This document shows positions 25,501 through 39,498 of a DNA stretch of 64,000 nt, piece after piece. The notes under the pieces are model-generated. The model ran no database searches, was not told the DNA's origin, and saw only the letters and a list, made by a program, of their open reading frames with translations. The stretch's first letter is position 1; the number at the start of each line of letters is the position of its first letter. The stretch covers positions 36,733,526 to 36,797,525 of the forward strand of contig OX393553.1 in assembly GCA_947650365.1 (NCBI GenBank). The letters are read 5' to 3'. Source of the DNA: Chamaelirium japonicum (lineage: Eukaryota; Streptophyta; Magnoliopsida; Liliales; Melanthiaceae). The position numbers were made by a program, and so were the translations under genes.

Positions 25501-28500
25501 AGCTCAGCTTAGACTCTCTCAGCAGTCTGCCGCTACTCCTGGATCTTCCAGCGCCTCGGCCTTCTCTGCCTCTTCTGGTAGTCCCATTGTTTGGATCCTG
25601 GATTCAGGCGCCTCATACCACATGACATCAGATGCCTCCCTGCTCACTGCTTGTCAGCCTGCGACGCACCTGCCACCGATCCACACTGCAGATGGTTCTC
25701 GCTTAGCCATCTCACAGTCTGGATCCATTACTTTAGCCTCCACCCCTGCTTGCTATCTCTCCTTATCCTCTGTGCTTCATGCTCCCACACTCCACATGCA
25801 CCTGATTTATGTTAGTGCTTTGTGTAACTCTGGATACTCTGTGACATTTACCCCTTCCTCTTGTTCTGTGCAGGATCTGCGTACTGGCCGACCGATTGGA
25901 GCAGGTCGTAGGGCAGGCGGACTCTACCAGATGGAGTTTTTTCACTCTTTGAATCCGTCATCATCTGGGTTTTGTGGAGTTGTCTCTCCTAATGCCGACC
26001 TGTGGCATAGGAGACTAGGTCATGTGTCGGAACCGCGACTTAAGAGATTACTTCATTCTGGAACTCTAGGTCGTGGTTCTTTTTCATCTTTATCTACTTG
26101 TACTGGCTGCAAGCTCACAAAAGCTGCTGCCCTTCCCTTTTCATCCAGTACTTCTCAGACCTCTGCTCCTTTTGATCTTGTTCACTCTGATATATGGGGC
26201 CCCTCTCCTCTCCCTTCTATGACTGGGTATTTATATTATATCTCGTTTGTGGATGATTATAGTCGCTACACGTGGGTCTACCTTCTTCGTCGTCGATCGG
26301 ATATCCTCCAAATCTATAAGCACTTCACCTCCATGATTCACACGCAGTTTAGTCAGTGCATCAAGATCTTTCGATCCGATTGTGCCCTTGAGTATCTATC
26401 TACCGCTATGCGCAGCCTTATTCAGTCCCATGGGACTATTTTTCAGCACTCATGTCCTCACATCCATAAGCAGAATGGCGTTGCTGAGCGCAAGCATCGC
26501 CATATTCTTGCGACTACTCGTGCTCTACTTCTTTCTGGTTCTGTTCCTAAGCGCTTCTGGGCTGAGGCTCTCCTCACCTCAGTCCAGCTCATTAACATCA
26601 CTCCTTCGTTGGTTCTTCCGGACGACTTATCTCCTCATGAACGTCTCCTCTCTACCACTCCTGACTACAGCCCTCTTCGCACTTTTGGGTGCACCTGTTT
26701 TGTTCTTCTTCCCCTCCAAGAGCGCACGAAGCTGTCTGCCCAGGCAGCCAAGTGCATCCTTCTTGGGATCAGCACTGAGCACAAGGGATACCGCTGCTAT
26801 GACCCTGTTGCTCGTCGCTTGCGTATCTCTCGACACGTCACCTTTGTCGAGGACACGCCCTACTACTCTCCTGAAGCTCAGGATCTCACCTTTCTCAAGG
26901 TTTCTTCTCCTCTATCATCGACACCTATTCCTCCTTCGTCGACCTCTCTGGTCCCCCCGGCTCCGTCGGTTCCTTCCCCACCAATAGCTCCCTCGGCACC
27001 ACTGGCTCCTTTGTCAGTTGTTTCCCCAACGTCTCCAGGGGCCTCCCCCGAGGCTTCCTCCTCTATGCCCGTACCTCTCTCTCCTCCCCGGGTTGTCTCT
27101 CCATTTCCTCAGGTCTACTCTCGTCGGCCTACCCCTGTGTCTCCGTGTCCTTCCTTCTCAGTGGATGTCGGCTCCTCTGCTATTGAGGTTACTCCTAGTT
27201 TCCGCCTCCTGTGCCTGCTCCGTCATTGTCAGTCGTGGATCCAAGCCCGCCTCACTACCCTCAGCGCCAGCATCACCCGCCTGACCGTTTTAGCCATGAC
27301 ACTGGGCCTCCTGATTGTTATGGTACTACCTCTGTTTGCAGTTACTCGCCTCAGTTTACTGTCTTTCTTACTGCTGTGCACGCAGATCAGGTGCCCCGGT
27401 CCTACTCTGAGGCAGTTCAGTTTCCTCAGTGGCGTCAGGCTATGGATGAGGAGTTTCAGGCCTTTCTCCAGACTCAGACCTGGGATGTTGTTCCTCTGCC
27501 CTCTGGTGTTGAGCCTGTCAGCTGCAAGTGGATTTATAAGATCAAGCACCGCCCTGATGGATCCATCGAGCGTCACAAGGCTCGGGTGGTGGCTCGTGGC
27601 TTTACTCAAGAGTATGGCGTTGACTACGAGGAGACCTTTGCTCCGGTGGCTCAGATGACCACCGTTCGCACTCTTCTGGCGGTTGCAGCTGTTCATCGAT
27701 GGGCCCTTCTTCAGATGGACGTGAAAAATACCTTTCTTCACGGTGACCTGTCTGAGACTGTCTACATGGATCCTCCTCCTGGTCTCCGTGTTCCTTTTTA
27801 GCACGTGTGTCGTCTTCGTCGGGCCATTTATGGGCACAAGCAAGCTCCTCTTGCCTGGTTTGAGCGGTTCCGCCGTGCTGTCAGGGAACTTGGTTACTCA
27901 GAGAGCAGTCAAGACTACTCTCTGTTTGTCAGGTCGTCCCCGCAGGGCCGGGCAATCCTACTGTTATACGTGGACGACACGATCATCACTGGAGATGACT
28001 CTGTTGCGATTGCTAGTCTTCAGCAGCACCTGAGGAACCAATTTCAGATGAAGGATTTGGGTACGCTTCGCTACTTTCTTGGTCTTGAGGTTGCATACAG
28101 TGCAGATGGCATTCTGATCTCTCAGCAGAAGTACCTTTCAGACATCCTTAATCGTGCTGCCCTCACAGATAACCGTACAGTAGACACCCCTCTTGAGCTT
28201 CACTCGAAGCTACGTCCTACAGATGGAGTTCCTCTTTCAGATCCCACTTGGTACAGGCAGATTGTGGGACAGCTCGTCTATCTCTGCATCACTCGGCCTG
28301 ACATTGCACACGCTGTCAGCATTGTCAGTCAGTTTGTTGCAGCTCCACACTCAGTTCACTACGGTGCTCTTCTTCGGATCCTCCGGTACCTCAAAGGGAC
28401 AGTTACTCGCTCTTTATTTCTATCATCGTCCTCCTCTCTCAGACTTCGAGCCTACTCAGATGCAGACTGGGCTGGAGATCCGACTACACGCCGCTCCACC

Positions 28501-31500
28501 ACTGGTTACTGCCTGTTTCTCGACGACTCTTTGATATCCTGGCGCAGCAAGAAGCAGAAAGTGGTGTCTCTCTCTAGCACTGAGGCTGAGTACAAGGCCA
28601 TGGTTTCCACGACTAAGGAGATAGTTCACCTTCGACGTCTCCTCAGTGATCTCGGTGTTGCTTTCTCCGAGCCTACTCCACTTCACTGTGATAACCGGAG
28701 TTCTATTCAGATTGCTAGCAACCCGGTTTTTCATGAAAGGACAAAGCACATCGAGATTGACTGTCACTTCGTCCGACAGGAGTATGAGGCCATGACAATC
28801 TCACTACCTTTCATTCCCTCAGCAGAGCAGATCGTAGACTTCTTCACGAAGTCACATCCTACGCCACGTTTTCGGTCGTTGATTGCCAAACTCTTGGTGC
28901 ATGATCCACCCTGAGTTTGAAGGGGGGTGTTAAGATGTATTTGTGTATATACATATACTCAGTGTATATATGACTCACATGTATTCACCTTATATTGGCC
29001 TATTGCCTTAATGAGAGATTCATTCCATTATCTCCCCAAACCCTAGCTCTCCTTCTCTCTCTCTTTCTCTTCCTCTCTTCCTCTAGGGTTTGTCACATAA
29101 AAATTAGTTAAAAAATATTTTATATTAATTTTTTCAAAAAATTATAACGTTGCCTAAAAATGATTAACTTCTAGCAAACGCACCAAAGAGATGAAGCGAA
29201 CAACAAAAAAAAATGTTTAAGACCCTTTTAATAAACAGCGGCTCACTGAACCGTCGAACGGGTCACGTGAATTGGCGGTTCATTTGGTGGGTATGCGGTT
29301 TTGTCAAGTTTAAGCCGGGTTTATGGTAATTCCGGTCTTGTGTTTCTCGGACCCAGAATCTGGACCAATGCACAGGTCCAATGGTTGAACCAGGAGATCC
29401 GATCCAGGTTTTTAAACATTGTTATAGGGTTCCACCTCATATCTGATTATTGATCTAAATAAAAAACAAATCCTAGAAGAACGGAGCTACAGGTCGGATG
29501 GCTTACTGAAGTCCTTTTTCTTTCCAAGAATATTCTTCCAATCTTTGGCGAGGAGCACCGTCGAAGGGATTCTAAGTTTCTGCTCGATATCGCCAGGACG
29601 AGACAAGTGTTCAAGTCATCGAGGTGACATGAGGCTCAATGATTGCACAACGAGCATGCACAGACCCGCATGAAGGAAAACAAAAGATTCAATCAAGAAA
29701 GGTGTCGGAGAGCTATCGGCATACGTGAGGATCGATCACATCCACAGAGAATTGGGTCGTAGTGTCTCCATTATGGTCCCCGTGTACGAACTTTTTCTAT
29801 TGTGGATTGCTGCAAATCCGAGTCTTGCTTGAGGTGGGATTTTCCCTACAGGCCAAAAGTGTTTCCCACCTAATAATCATGTGCGCGCTTTTCTGTGACG
29901 ATCTGAATGCTTTGGATAGAGCCTTGTATGATTTTACCCTATACCACACACGAGCGTGGGCTGAGTGCTTGTTGAATTGCATAATTGTTTTGCATTCGCT
30001 TGTCTTGTGAGATGAGTGAAGTGTGATTTGTTTTGGTCGCACCAAGGGGTTTAGGGTTTTTTTTTCAGCTCATGCATCAGTCATCACCACTAGCACTGTA
30101 CAGAGTACACCATGGATGACAGTTCTAAAGCTCACATCACATGCAATGAGATTCAATCATGTATTTTTGCAAGGTGGCCACTCTACTAGTCTCGATCTCA
30201 TACCAATGTTCGAAGTTTTGATCCGCATTCGGGAGTTCCGGTTTTTGCAATTTAAGTGGTTTGGCTGTTCTGGTCCAAGTTCTGGTGGTTTCTGTTCCGG
30301 AATTTAAAATAATACCAAAAACTCTGAAAATAGGAAAGAATAAAAAATTTTAGAACAAGGCAGTAATCAATGAAAAAAAATTAGAAGGTACCATTTTATC
30401 ATACAGCATAAACTTTGGTGATAATCTCAAAGATTTGCAGTCCGCCTTTAACAGAATAATACTGAGTGTCTCCACTTCAAAGTTAAATCAATTAGTACCA
30501 AGTACCAACAAAGTGACTAACAAGAATAACTCCCACAGCAATGAAGTACTAACAGATTAACAATAATAAGCAGCTATCAACTACCAATCTCTCGAAGTAT
30601 CAACTATGAAGTGTCATAATAACAAACAAGCATCCAAAATTACCATCCTGTTTACAAATACAAGAATATATGTCAAAACCACATATGCTATTAAGTCTCA
30701 ATTGTCTATCAGCTTGAGTCGAATATGAAAGTGGTTAGTAAGAAATAAATATAAACTTTGCTACATTTTTTTTCGGTAGTGAACTTTGCTACATTTCAGT
30801 CAAACATGATTACATGAACAGTCAAAATATGAACACAATAAGTGATCAATAATCAGTAACAAATAGGACTTATAAACTTTACCAAGTTCGTATTTGTTAC
30901 TGCCTAAATTCTTATTTAAGTTGCAATGATGCCTCATATGTCATAAACCGTATGTTGAAATCTATGAAATACTTGGCTAGAAGTAAATTGGCTAACCCGC
31001 AAAGGCTGGTTTAGAGCTAGGAGTCAATTGCAATAACTTCAAAGACCTTTAAATGAAAGTTAGATGAGATCATTCCTTGATCATAAAGTATATTCCCAAA
31101 TCACTTCCGCATAACTATTGATCTAAATCTAGTTTTATTGGCGACCCCTGATTTTGAATGTCATGCATGCATGATGCATCTGACTTGCTGAAATTTATTG
31201 CACAGAAATTCCAAGGCCCCTCCTTTCCTAAAATATTTTTTCGAAGGAATTTTTTCTGATGACTACTCTCAAAAGATGTTGGGATGTGGTCATCAAGTAT
31301 CTTTAAAACTAAGCAAATAGTGATAAAGAAAGATTAAAATGCACAGACCACTATTTACTTATACTACAAAAATAAATTCTATATCTACGATTCTACACAC
31401 AATTAAAAAGAAAAGGCTTTGGTTGATTTCGGCAGAAGCCAACAAAAATGGCTGGGTCTTGCCAGAACTGGCTGATTTTAGTCGATCCGGGTTGATCCAG

Positions 31501-34500
31501 CACATGACCCTGATTTTAGGGTGTTCCGGGCGTGGCTTCAGGCTTCCAGCTGAAACCGATACAAACGTGTCGTAACGGATCGAGTGCAGTCGAAACTTCT
31601 AATCATGCATCAAATCAACAAAGAAGAATGACCGATGATGATGGGAAACAATAACGTTTTGAATTGTACAACAAAAAAACTTTTGATATGCCACTAGCAA
31701 GCAACGATAGGACAAGCACTCTAGGTTTGGCCTCTCTGATTGAGCTGGTCTAAAGGTCTATGGCTCCAACAAGTTAGAGTTGTCATCCAAAGGAAGGCCG
31801 GTTGAAATCAAATGATGTTCTGCTGAAGAGCAAGTGAGAATAATAACACGCAAAGAAAGGTGCAAAAATTGGCCTATGCACGATTTATCTGTAAAGTTGA
31901 TTATGATATCCCAAGATTTCTCTTGAAACATAAATACATCAAAATCGACTAATACATATGTGATATGTCCCCTCATGTATGGGTGTAAAATAGCCCAAAC
32001 TCGGCCCGACCCAATCAACGACCCTTCCCTACTAGGGGGACTTGTGGGCCGGGCCTGGGCAGCTACCCTCAACTCATGATCCGCCCAAATATTGGCCCGC
32101 TTACCCGCCCCGCTAGCCCCGCCTTATCCGGATTATGATCATTGAGCCCAGACCACGACGGCGGCCCGGTCCGACCCGCCTGTAGATAACAGCTATATCT
32201 TTAAAAATTTTCCAAAATACCCACCAAACAGTTATATTATAGGGTATTTTGATCCCTTTTTCCCTAAAATGTCTATAAATACCATAGTAGTACTACTTTT
32301 ACCTACACAACCATCATCATCCTCCCCCTCCACACTCCACGTCACTCCAAGTGCTCTCATCTCAAGTCCCAACTCCAATTTGGCATGGCGAGTTCCTCTA
32401 GAACACTTGATTACTAGACAAAGTTCTTCCGTTGTTTCCACTCCGACATCATCGAAGTGATCGAGTTTGTCATCCGCATCGCCGCTACCAATTGCTCGAA
32501 AAAGCTCGAGAGCATAGGATGTGAGAAAAAAGACGGCGGTAGGAAGGATGGTGGAGGGAAGAAGAGGACGGAGAAGGGAAGGCAACACCAACACCGCGAG
32601 CCAAAACCATTTCGATTATGAGCAAAGCAAACCTAGCGTGCCGAAGAAGTTTAAATAATCTTTGAAGTTTAAAAACTAAAATAACTAGGTTTAAAGTTAG
32701 TTATTTAAACTTAAGCTTAATTGCCCAAATAAATGAGAGGAAATGGTTAAGAAAACTTGTAAGTTGTAATACAATTAAATTGAAATTTTTGAATGTTTTG
32801 TAAGTTTAAATAATTTTAGATTCTTAGAAGTTTGAAATAATTAAATTTAAATAACAAGCTATAACTTTACAACTTTTGAAAGTAAAATAACTAAATCGAC
32901 CTGGACTGGCCCGCCCTAGCGGCCCATGCTAAACATGCAAGATGGGCCCGAGTTCAGACCCCTCGCCCGCGGTCCAGCTCGATAAGGCTAGCCCGATAGG
33001 CCAAAACGGGTAGTAGTAGTAATAGTAGTACACGTGTTGGCCCGGCCCAATTTATACTCCTACTCTCAAGTAGTATGTTGGCACAATATATGTGGCAAGG
33101 ACAAAATACATATATAACGAGTAATATGGATAAATGTCTCCAACAAGTAGACTCATCTAGTGTAGCTTTTGGCATTATGGCATGCATAAAACACAAGCTG
33201 GAAGGAAGTTAAGAGGGTGGATATACATGCTTACAGGGTGACACATCTTACCCACTATTCTCCTTATAGCGGTATGTTGTAAAATTGTAATCTTAATTCA
33301 CCAACTTGATGAAAAAAATTTGTAGTATCCACCCACAATAGTAACAATTATAAGAATGAGAGAGTAAGAGTCAAGATTCAAGACAAGTGTGCCATTCGGC
33401 AAAACAATATCTGGAAAAAAAGTCTTATGCATGTGAAGAAGCCCAAAGGGCACACCATAGGAGAAACCCTCAAGGGGAATGCTCAAATGTTTTAGGGCAC
33501 AAGGCCAAGAATATATACAACATACAAGGAATGGTCATCTACGGGTGAGAATATCACACAACGTAAAAGGGAAATATGAAATGTAGAAGACATGTAAACA
33601 TAAGATAACTACTCCTAACACCTCTCTCTCTCTCTCTCTCTCTCAAACTCAAGATAGCAACCACATTGAGTTTGCAAAGAAAGTAGAAGCAAAATTGTCA
33701 GGTCAACCTGCAAGCAGACCAACCTGGAAACTCGATTGACCAACAAGCAGGAGAACCGGAAACCTGGTGGACCTGCAAGTAGGCCAACCAGGAAACCCAG
33801 CCAACCTGCAAGCTAGTCGACCTCAAAACTGGTAACCATATTGACATCTCGACACCCCCCCCCCCCCCCCACCCCTCTCGCCTAGAGAAAGACAAAGCAG
33901 TAGACCACCGATATAAAAGAGGAATACCAAGAACATAGCAAACTAAAAAATGTAGCAGAAGAAGTGGCATAAGAGTTTGCAAAACGAGCTGCAGCCTGCA
34001 GGAAGTACGATTACGAACAAACTAGAGAAGAATCAATTCTCAACCGGCAATACTGAAGGCTATGATCCATACCTCCATAATGGAGGACTACAGGATAACT
34101 GAGTACTAAAGGCTATAAAAGCTATGAACAACAACCTCCATATAGAGGACTGCAGAATAAACCGTCAGAACTGAAGGATATGAAGGCCACGAACAGCAAC
34201 CACCTTAATGGAGGACTGCAGAATAAAGAGGCATTCTAGCGAAGCAAAGCGCAGCTCAAGGAAGAGCAACAACTTAGTTGGAGAAAGAGCAAATCAGAGA
34301 CGGTCGACGGTGATTTAGAACCAGAAAAGGGGGATGCCTGAGATCCCGAAAGAGGCAAACACTCGGACAAAGCAAGCGCTCGAAACCTCCTGGGAGACAT
34401 CGATCAGCCAAAGGCCTGAAGAAAAGAGGAAAGAGCCAGAAACGCAAACCCTACCTCAGAAACAGGAGGTAGAAAATAGACCATAGCTCAGAAAGGATGA

Positions 34501-37500
34501 CAGCAGTATCGAGCACCCGATGTGCTTGATGTGAGTGGTGCACGAGATGGCACTACGCACAGGAGCGATAGCACGAGGTGCAAACATAGAAGCACAAGCG
34601 TGAAGGCACGGGAGCATAGACAGAAAACACAGGTGCAAGAGGCGACACTGATTGGGAGCGTCGACAGCCTATCGATGGTGGACCAACAACAACAAACTTC
34701 CTCTCAAGCCATTCATCGAACTACTGGTGCGCGACCATAAATAAAACATATCAAAGACGACAATAAATATGATTGGCGTCATAAAGCAGGCTACACCAAC
34801 AATCAAGAAGATCTGCAAAGCCTAGGAATAGATCTCATAGCATCCAAGCTCATGTCAAAGATCTTTGGTTTGATGGTTGTCATGTTGTTGGTCTGCGGTG
34901 GTGGTGAGCTCATAGTGGTAGCACCTAGTGAGTGTTGGTAGCAGCACGGACAACAAATCGTTGGATCTAGGCGCACAAACAGCCCAAACCTTTGGAGCTA
35001 TGGAGAGGGGCTCATAATCGCTAGAGCTTGATGTGATCTTGTGAACACGGGATCAAGATCGGGATGTCGGTGAGCACGAGATCGAAAGAGAAAAGAGGAG
35101 CACTGCTCCATCGTGTATCTTCACTGCCTATCTATTGTGCGGGAGCACAAATGCTTGTATCTACTCCCTTCTCTGTGATTCAGAGCTTCTACGAATCAGA
35201 GGTGAAGAGATGATGAGCATCTAAGGTCAATCGGGATGAATGGCATGGAAGAACAAATCGTCGCTCGCTCGCCGGAGATCAGATCTCTTAGGTGATACCA
35301 AACATCAGAGAGAACAGAGGAAGAAGACAACGGTCCACTTGGCCTGCAGATCCGATCAGATCAGGAGGATCATGATCAGGGACGTCGCGAGTGTGGAAGC
35401 CAAAGACGTAGGTCGTTGTTTTGTCTCATGGTCGGAGCATCCATCGGAGCTCCTCATGGCATTGCCCTGGTTACTGATGACGGCGATGCAGAACACATCG
35501 AAGAGGGAGGTAGCACAAATGAACAAAGAAAGCATCGGATAGAAGACGATGGGCAATCGTCCGGTTGTGGGGCGGGTCTCGGAGTCGGATCCGAGAAGTG
35601 AAATCAGCTTTGAAATGTAAGTGAATAACAGGTCGGATCTCAGCTTTGAAATGTAAGTGAATAACAGGTCGGATCTCCACTCAAAACGGAGTCAAGTCGG
35701 GTCCGTCCTTTTGAAACAAAAGGTGTTGCCAAAGAGGTCGTGGCTTAAAAAGGAGTCGGTTGGGTTAATGGCTTGAACAAACCACACTTGAGCCATCAAA
35801 TCTAGGCAAAAACTGAGATTGACCCCCTCCTATCCTCATTTAGGGTTTAATGAGGCAGGGCGTCATCGTCCCCTCTGCCCATGCAACCGGCGCTCGAGGA
35901 TCATTTTACATCACCACTCTGTCTCTTTCGCCCACCCGTAGCGCTGCACAGAGAGATCGGCGTCCTCAGCAGATCTCTGAGATGCCACTAACCCCCTTGC
36001 TTGGATCTATGGCAGAGAAGAGACCTCCAATTGACTAGCACCTTTGCTGGTTCGGAAAGGGAAGCCGATGGCAGAGGCCTGAGCTGAGTAAACAAGCAAA
36101 AAGAGATCTCGACAGCAGAGAACAACCGGACTGGATCTCGATGGAGGCTCTAGATCATCAAAGCAACAGTTGACCAATCAGATTTGAAATGGATCTGGAT
36201 CGCTAGGGCTCGAGTTCTTCTTTAAAGATGGAATAGATCTTCATGATGCCGGATGATGCTTCAACCATGCTGGTAGCGACACAACGGCGGATCAGATGCA
36301 AGGAGGGATCAGATGTTGCTCAGGAAATGGATTGCAAGTGACATATGAACTAATCTAGAAGGAAGGCCATATCTGAGATGAGCTGGAGCTGTATATCAGA
36401 GACGGCACGACAGATCTATGCATAGGATCATATGTGATTTTACTACGATAGAGGATCTATCGTGACAGATCATGACGTCAGAGCTTGGTGATGATCGGAG
36501 CCGGAGAGGAGAAAGTTGGTGATGGTGGAGATGGCGGCGGAAGAGGCCGGCGATGGTTGGAACCAACAATAGATCGAGCAATAGCTTTAATACCATGTTA
36601 GCATGTGAAGAAGCTCAAAGGGCACACCATGGGAAAAACCCCCAAGGGGAAAGCTCAGATGTGTAAGGGCACAAGACCAAGAATATATACAACCTACAAA
36701 GATGTGGTCACCTACGAGTGAGAATACCACACAATGTAAAGGGAAATACATGTAATGTAAAAGGCATGTAAACAAAAGAAAACCACTCCGAATAACTACA
36801 AAAAGGAATTAGCACATCACTACACTAACTTTATAAACAAGTTCAATTATGCTGAAGAGTGATCTTTTAGAATGTTAAACATGATTTGGTTCACATATTT
36901 AAAATGAAACTTGATTAAAATATTACGAGAAAGAATATGCAGGTATACACATCTTTATGAAACTAACCTTTGGCAGCAAATTGCTTGCTTAAATCAATAA
37001 CCTGCACATAAGAATAGCAGATGTTTATTTGATCCTATGCATAAGAAAAGGTTTGTAATACTTAGCAGATGATGGGATGAGACATAAGCCAATGAAAGTT
37101 CAGCCTGCTTACAGAAGATTGGTCGGTAAGATGTTGCTGCAAGCCAACTCCATTTGGTTCTGCAGCAGTTAACTCGAACATTTCTAGATCGTTTGACTTC
37201 TGTATGGAGTTCTTTGATTTCTCTTTCTATCTCATCATAAGGAACAATCTAGTTAGTGAACTTTTGATGGATAAATCCAATTGCTATCTGTTCAAGTACT
37301 TAAGCAATACCAATAAAGATTCAGTTTCAGCCTTTTCAACATAGTTCTTAGAAGTGGAGAAACTATAACCAGCTTCAGCATACTCATCTTCCTCACTGCC
37401 AGGAGCACTTTCAGCTTCTAGTTCTTCCTTTTCAAGTTCATCTAACCTTGCCATTATTTTGGCATATTCTGCATCTTTGTCGATTATCTTTGAATCGTCT

Positions 37501-39448
37501 GCTTTAGAAGAGCCTAGAGAACTTGTCTCTGTAATACCTAGAAATTTAGAAAGCAATATCACTTAACTTTTGTGAAGGAAAACTGAGAACACACATATGT
37601 AGAATATTCAATTCAACAAACAAAAGTATCAAAACGAATTTATTACTCCACGAATTACAAAAAATTGGGAAAATTTATCTACAGAATTTTCATCATAAGA
37701 ATTTCACCATATCTTAAGGGGTATTAATGGGCAATTGGTAATTTATTAATGGAGAATTTTGCCATTAATTTTATGTCCCGGATAGAAGTATGCATTGTAA
37801 TGCTGTTGATGTGCGCATTGCCATTATCCACTCTTCGTGCATTATCCACTCACACAAACAAAGGACCCTCTTCGTGCATTATCCACTCACGCAAACAAAG
37901 AAGGCTCGATTCTCGATGCATGGATATCCCACATCCCACTTAGCCCTGATGTCGTGTCCACACGTGTGGACACCGACACCCGTGTCCACACGTGTGCACT
38001 TGAAACTAGGGTTTCTGTGTATTGTTGGCAACAATAGTGTGGTCGTATAAAAGCATTGAATGTGTCATGTTAATGGTACCCTTCATCCCGAGATACCCTT
38101 TTAAATTTATGGGGGCCCGTCACATGCGGGCAATGTGGCTTCGTAGTTTGTAGTAAACGCGTTATACTATAATTTGTTTCTTTCTCTATATAGGTCCATA
38201 AGCAACATTAATATATTGTGCTATTAACAAGAATTTATTTCTTTCTCTGTATAGGACTACCAGCACCATTACATGAGCCGTTGATTGACCTATTATTTCC
38301 ATCACATCCATCATTAACTAAAGAGAAAGGCTTGTATCAGAGTCGATATTTTTCTTTTAGAGTTTATATTGATAATTAAATACGCCCTTCGATTGACAAA
38401 TATAAGATCTCTTCATTCCTCTTATCACATGCAAGCTTGATCATATCTATGCTGAATATTATTTATACCTAATTAAAGTATATATCCTATATATGTGTGT
38501 CCTCGTATCAAGTTGTATGATTTTGCCATGTCCGACAACCGTGTCCGTGCCGACACTTGACACCCGTGTCTGTGTCCCCAAATCGTAGCAATAGCCCCTC
38601 CATAAAGGATGTGCATGCAGTACATCATAGTACAATGTACATACAAAAACAATACCACTATATGCGTATTTCAGCATGGCAAAACTAGACATTTCCGGCT
38701 GATCACTACAACAATTAACTCGTAGTTGCCATAAAAATCGATTGAAGAGAAAATAGAAATGCAATCGCTGTTTACACTACCTGGTTCGGGCCAATCTTTT
38801 TGAGGCTCTTCAATATATTCCTCCCTTATTTCAAACAGACCTTCCTGTTCAAAAAAAAAATGAACAAAATTTTAGGTGACTAAAATTAATTTCAGATTCC
38901 AGCTTCGACATTACTTAATAATAGATTCATGGCAACAACTAATACTATGGCTGCTGCCATTACTCCATGATTACAGCTTTCACGACATTCTTACTTTCCC
39001 CGAGAGCCTTCTGTTGTACCCTCATACTTAGATGAATGTTAGCAAGCACAAAGATTATCTAATTCCAGAAACCCAGTATCTAGATCACAAGACTACAAGC
39101 CTTACAGTGGCCTCGGAAGCAGTGGCATCGAAAAACCGGGCCTCAGCTTCGAGGTCCAGTATCGTGGCCTTCAGGGACTCAACTTGAGCTTCCAAGGCCT
39201 TCCCCCGCCTCTGCAGGATCTCTGTTGTTTGCTTGGCCGTCCGATCCGCATAGTATCCCTCACCTAATAGCACCTACAAAACCTCACAAAATAATTTAGA
39301 GAGAGAGGGAGAGTGGAAAAACTAAGAAATTGTTTGTACGATTAAAACGAGGTAACAAATACCAGGAACTCGTTGGTGTGGATCAGGCGACCAGGGAAGA
39401 AGGCCGCGCTCCCAAAGGGGACCTGCGGCCACGAGATGATGAGGAAAT

Positions 39449-39498
<50 letters not shown>

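Larger units (their letters stand above)
23753..29421. mobile_element. hAT-like MITE split by the Copia element
   Basis: AATGTTTTCAAAACC at the left is the inverse, with small differences, of GGTTTTTAAACATTGT at the right. TTATAGGGT stands outside both ends (23744-23752 and 29422-29430), giving an 8 bp hAT-type duplication. Both arms carry ACCGGTTCAACC-like motifs. Without the Copia element it is about 466 bp. Confidence 0.8.
16412..36967 (-). other. URI intron 7, 20,556 bp
   Basis: Donor AAAG|GTTAG at 36967-36966 and acceptor TTCAG ending at 16412 join codon GGT across the two exons in phase 1. The nine other introns range from 81 bp to about 1.2 kb, so almost all the length of the gene comes from repeats here. 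No other credible gene lies inside it. Confidence 0.85.

Noticed and set aside
32232-32594. 120-codon minus-strand frame in the GC-rich hAT-like element
   Set aside because: No domain, no start context and no splice support; it lies in a non-autonomous element.
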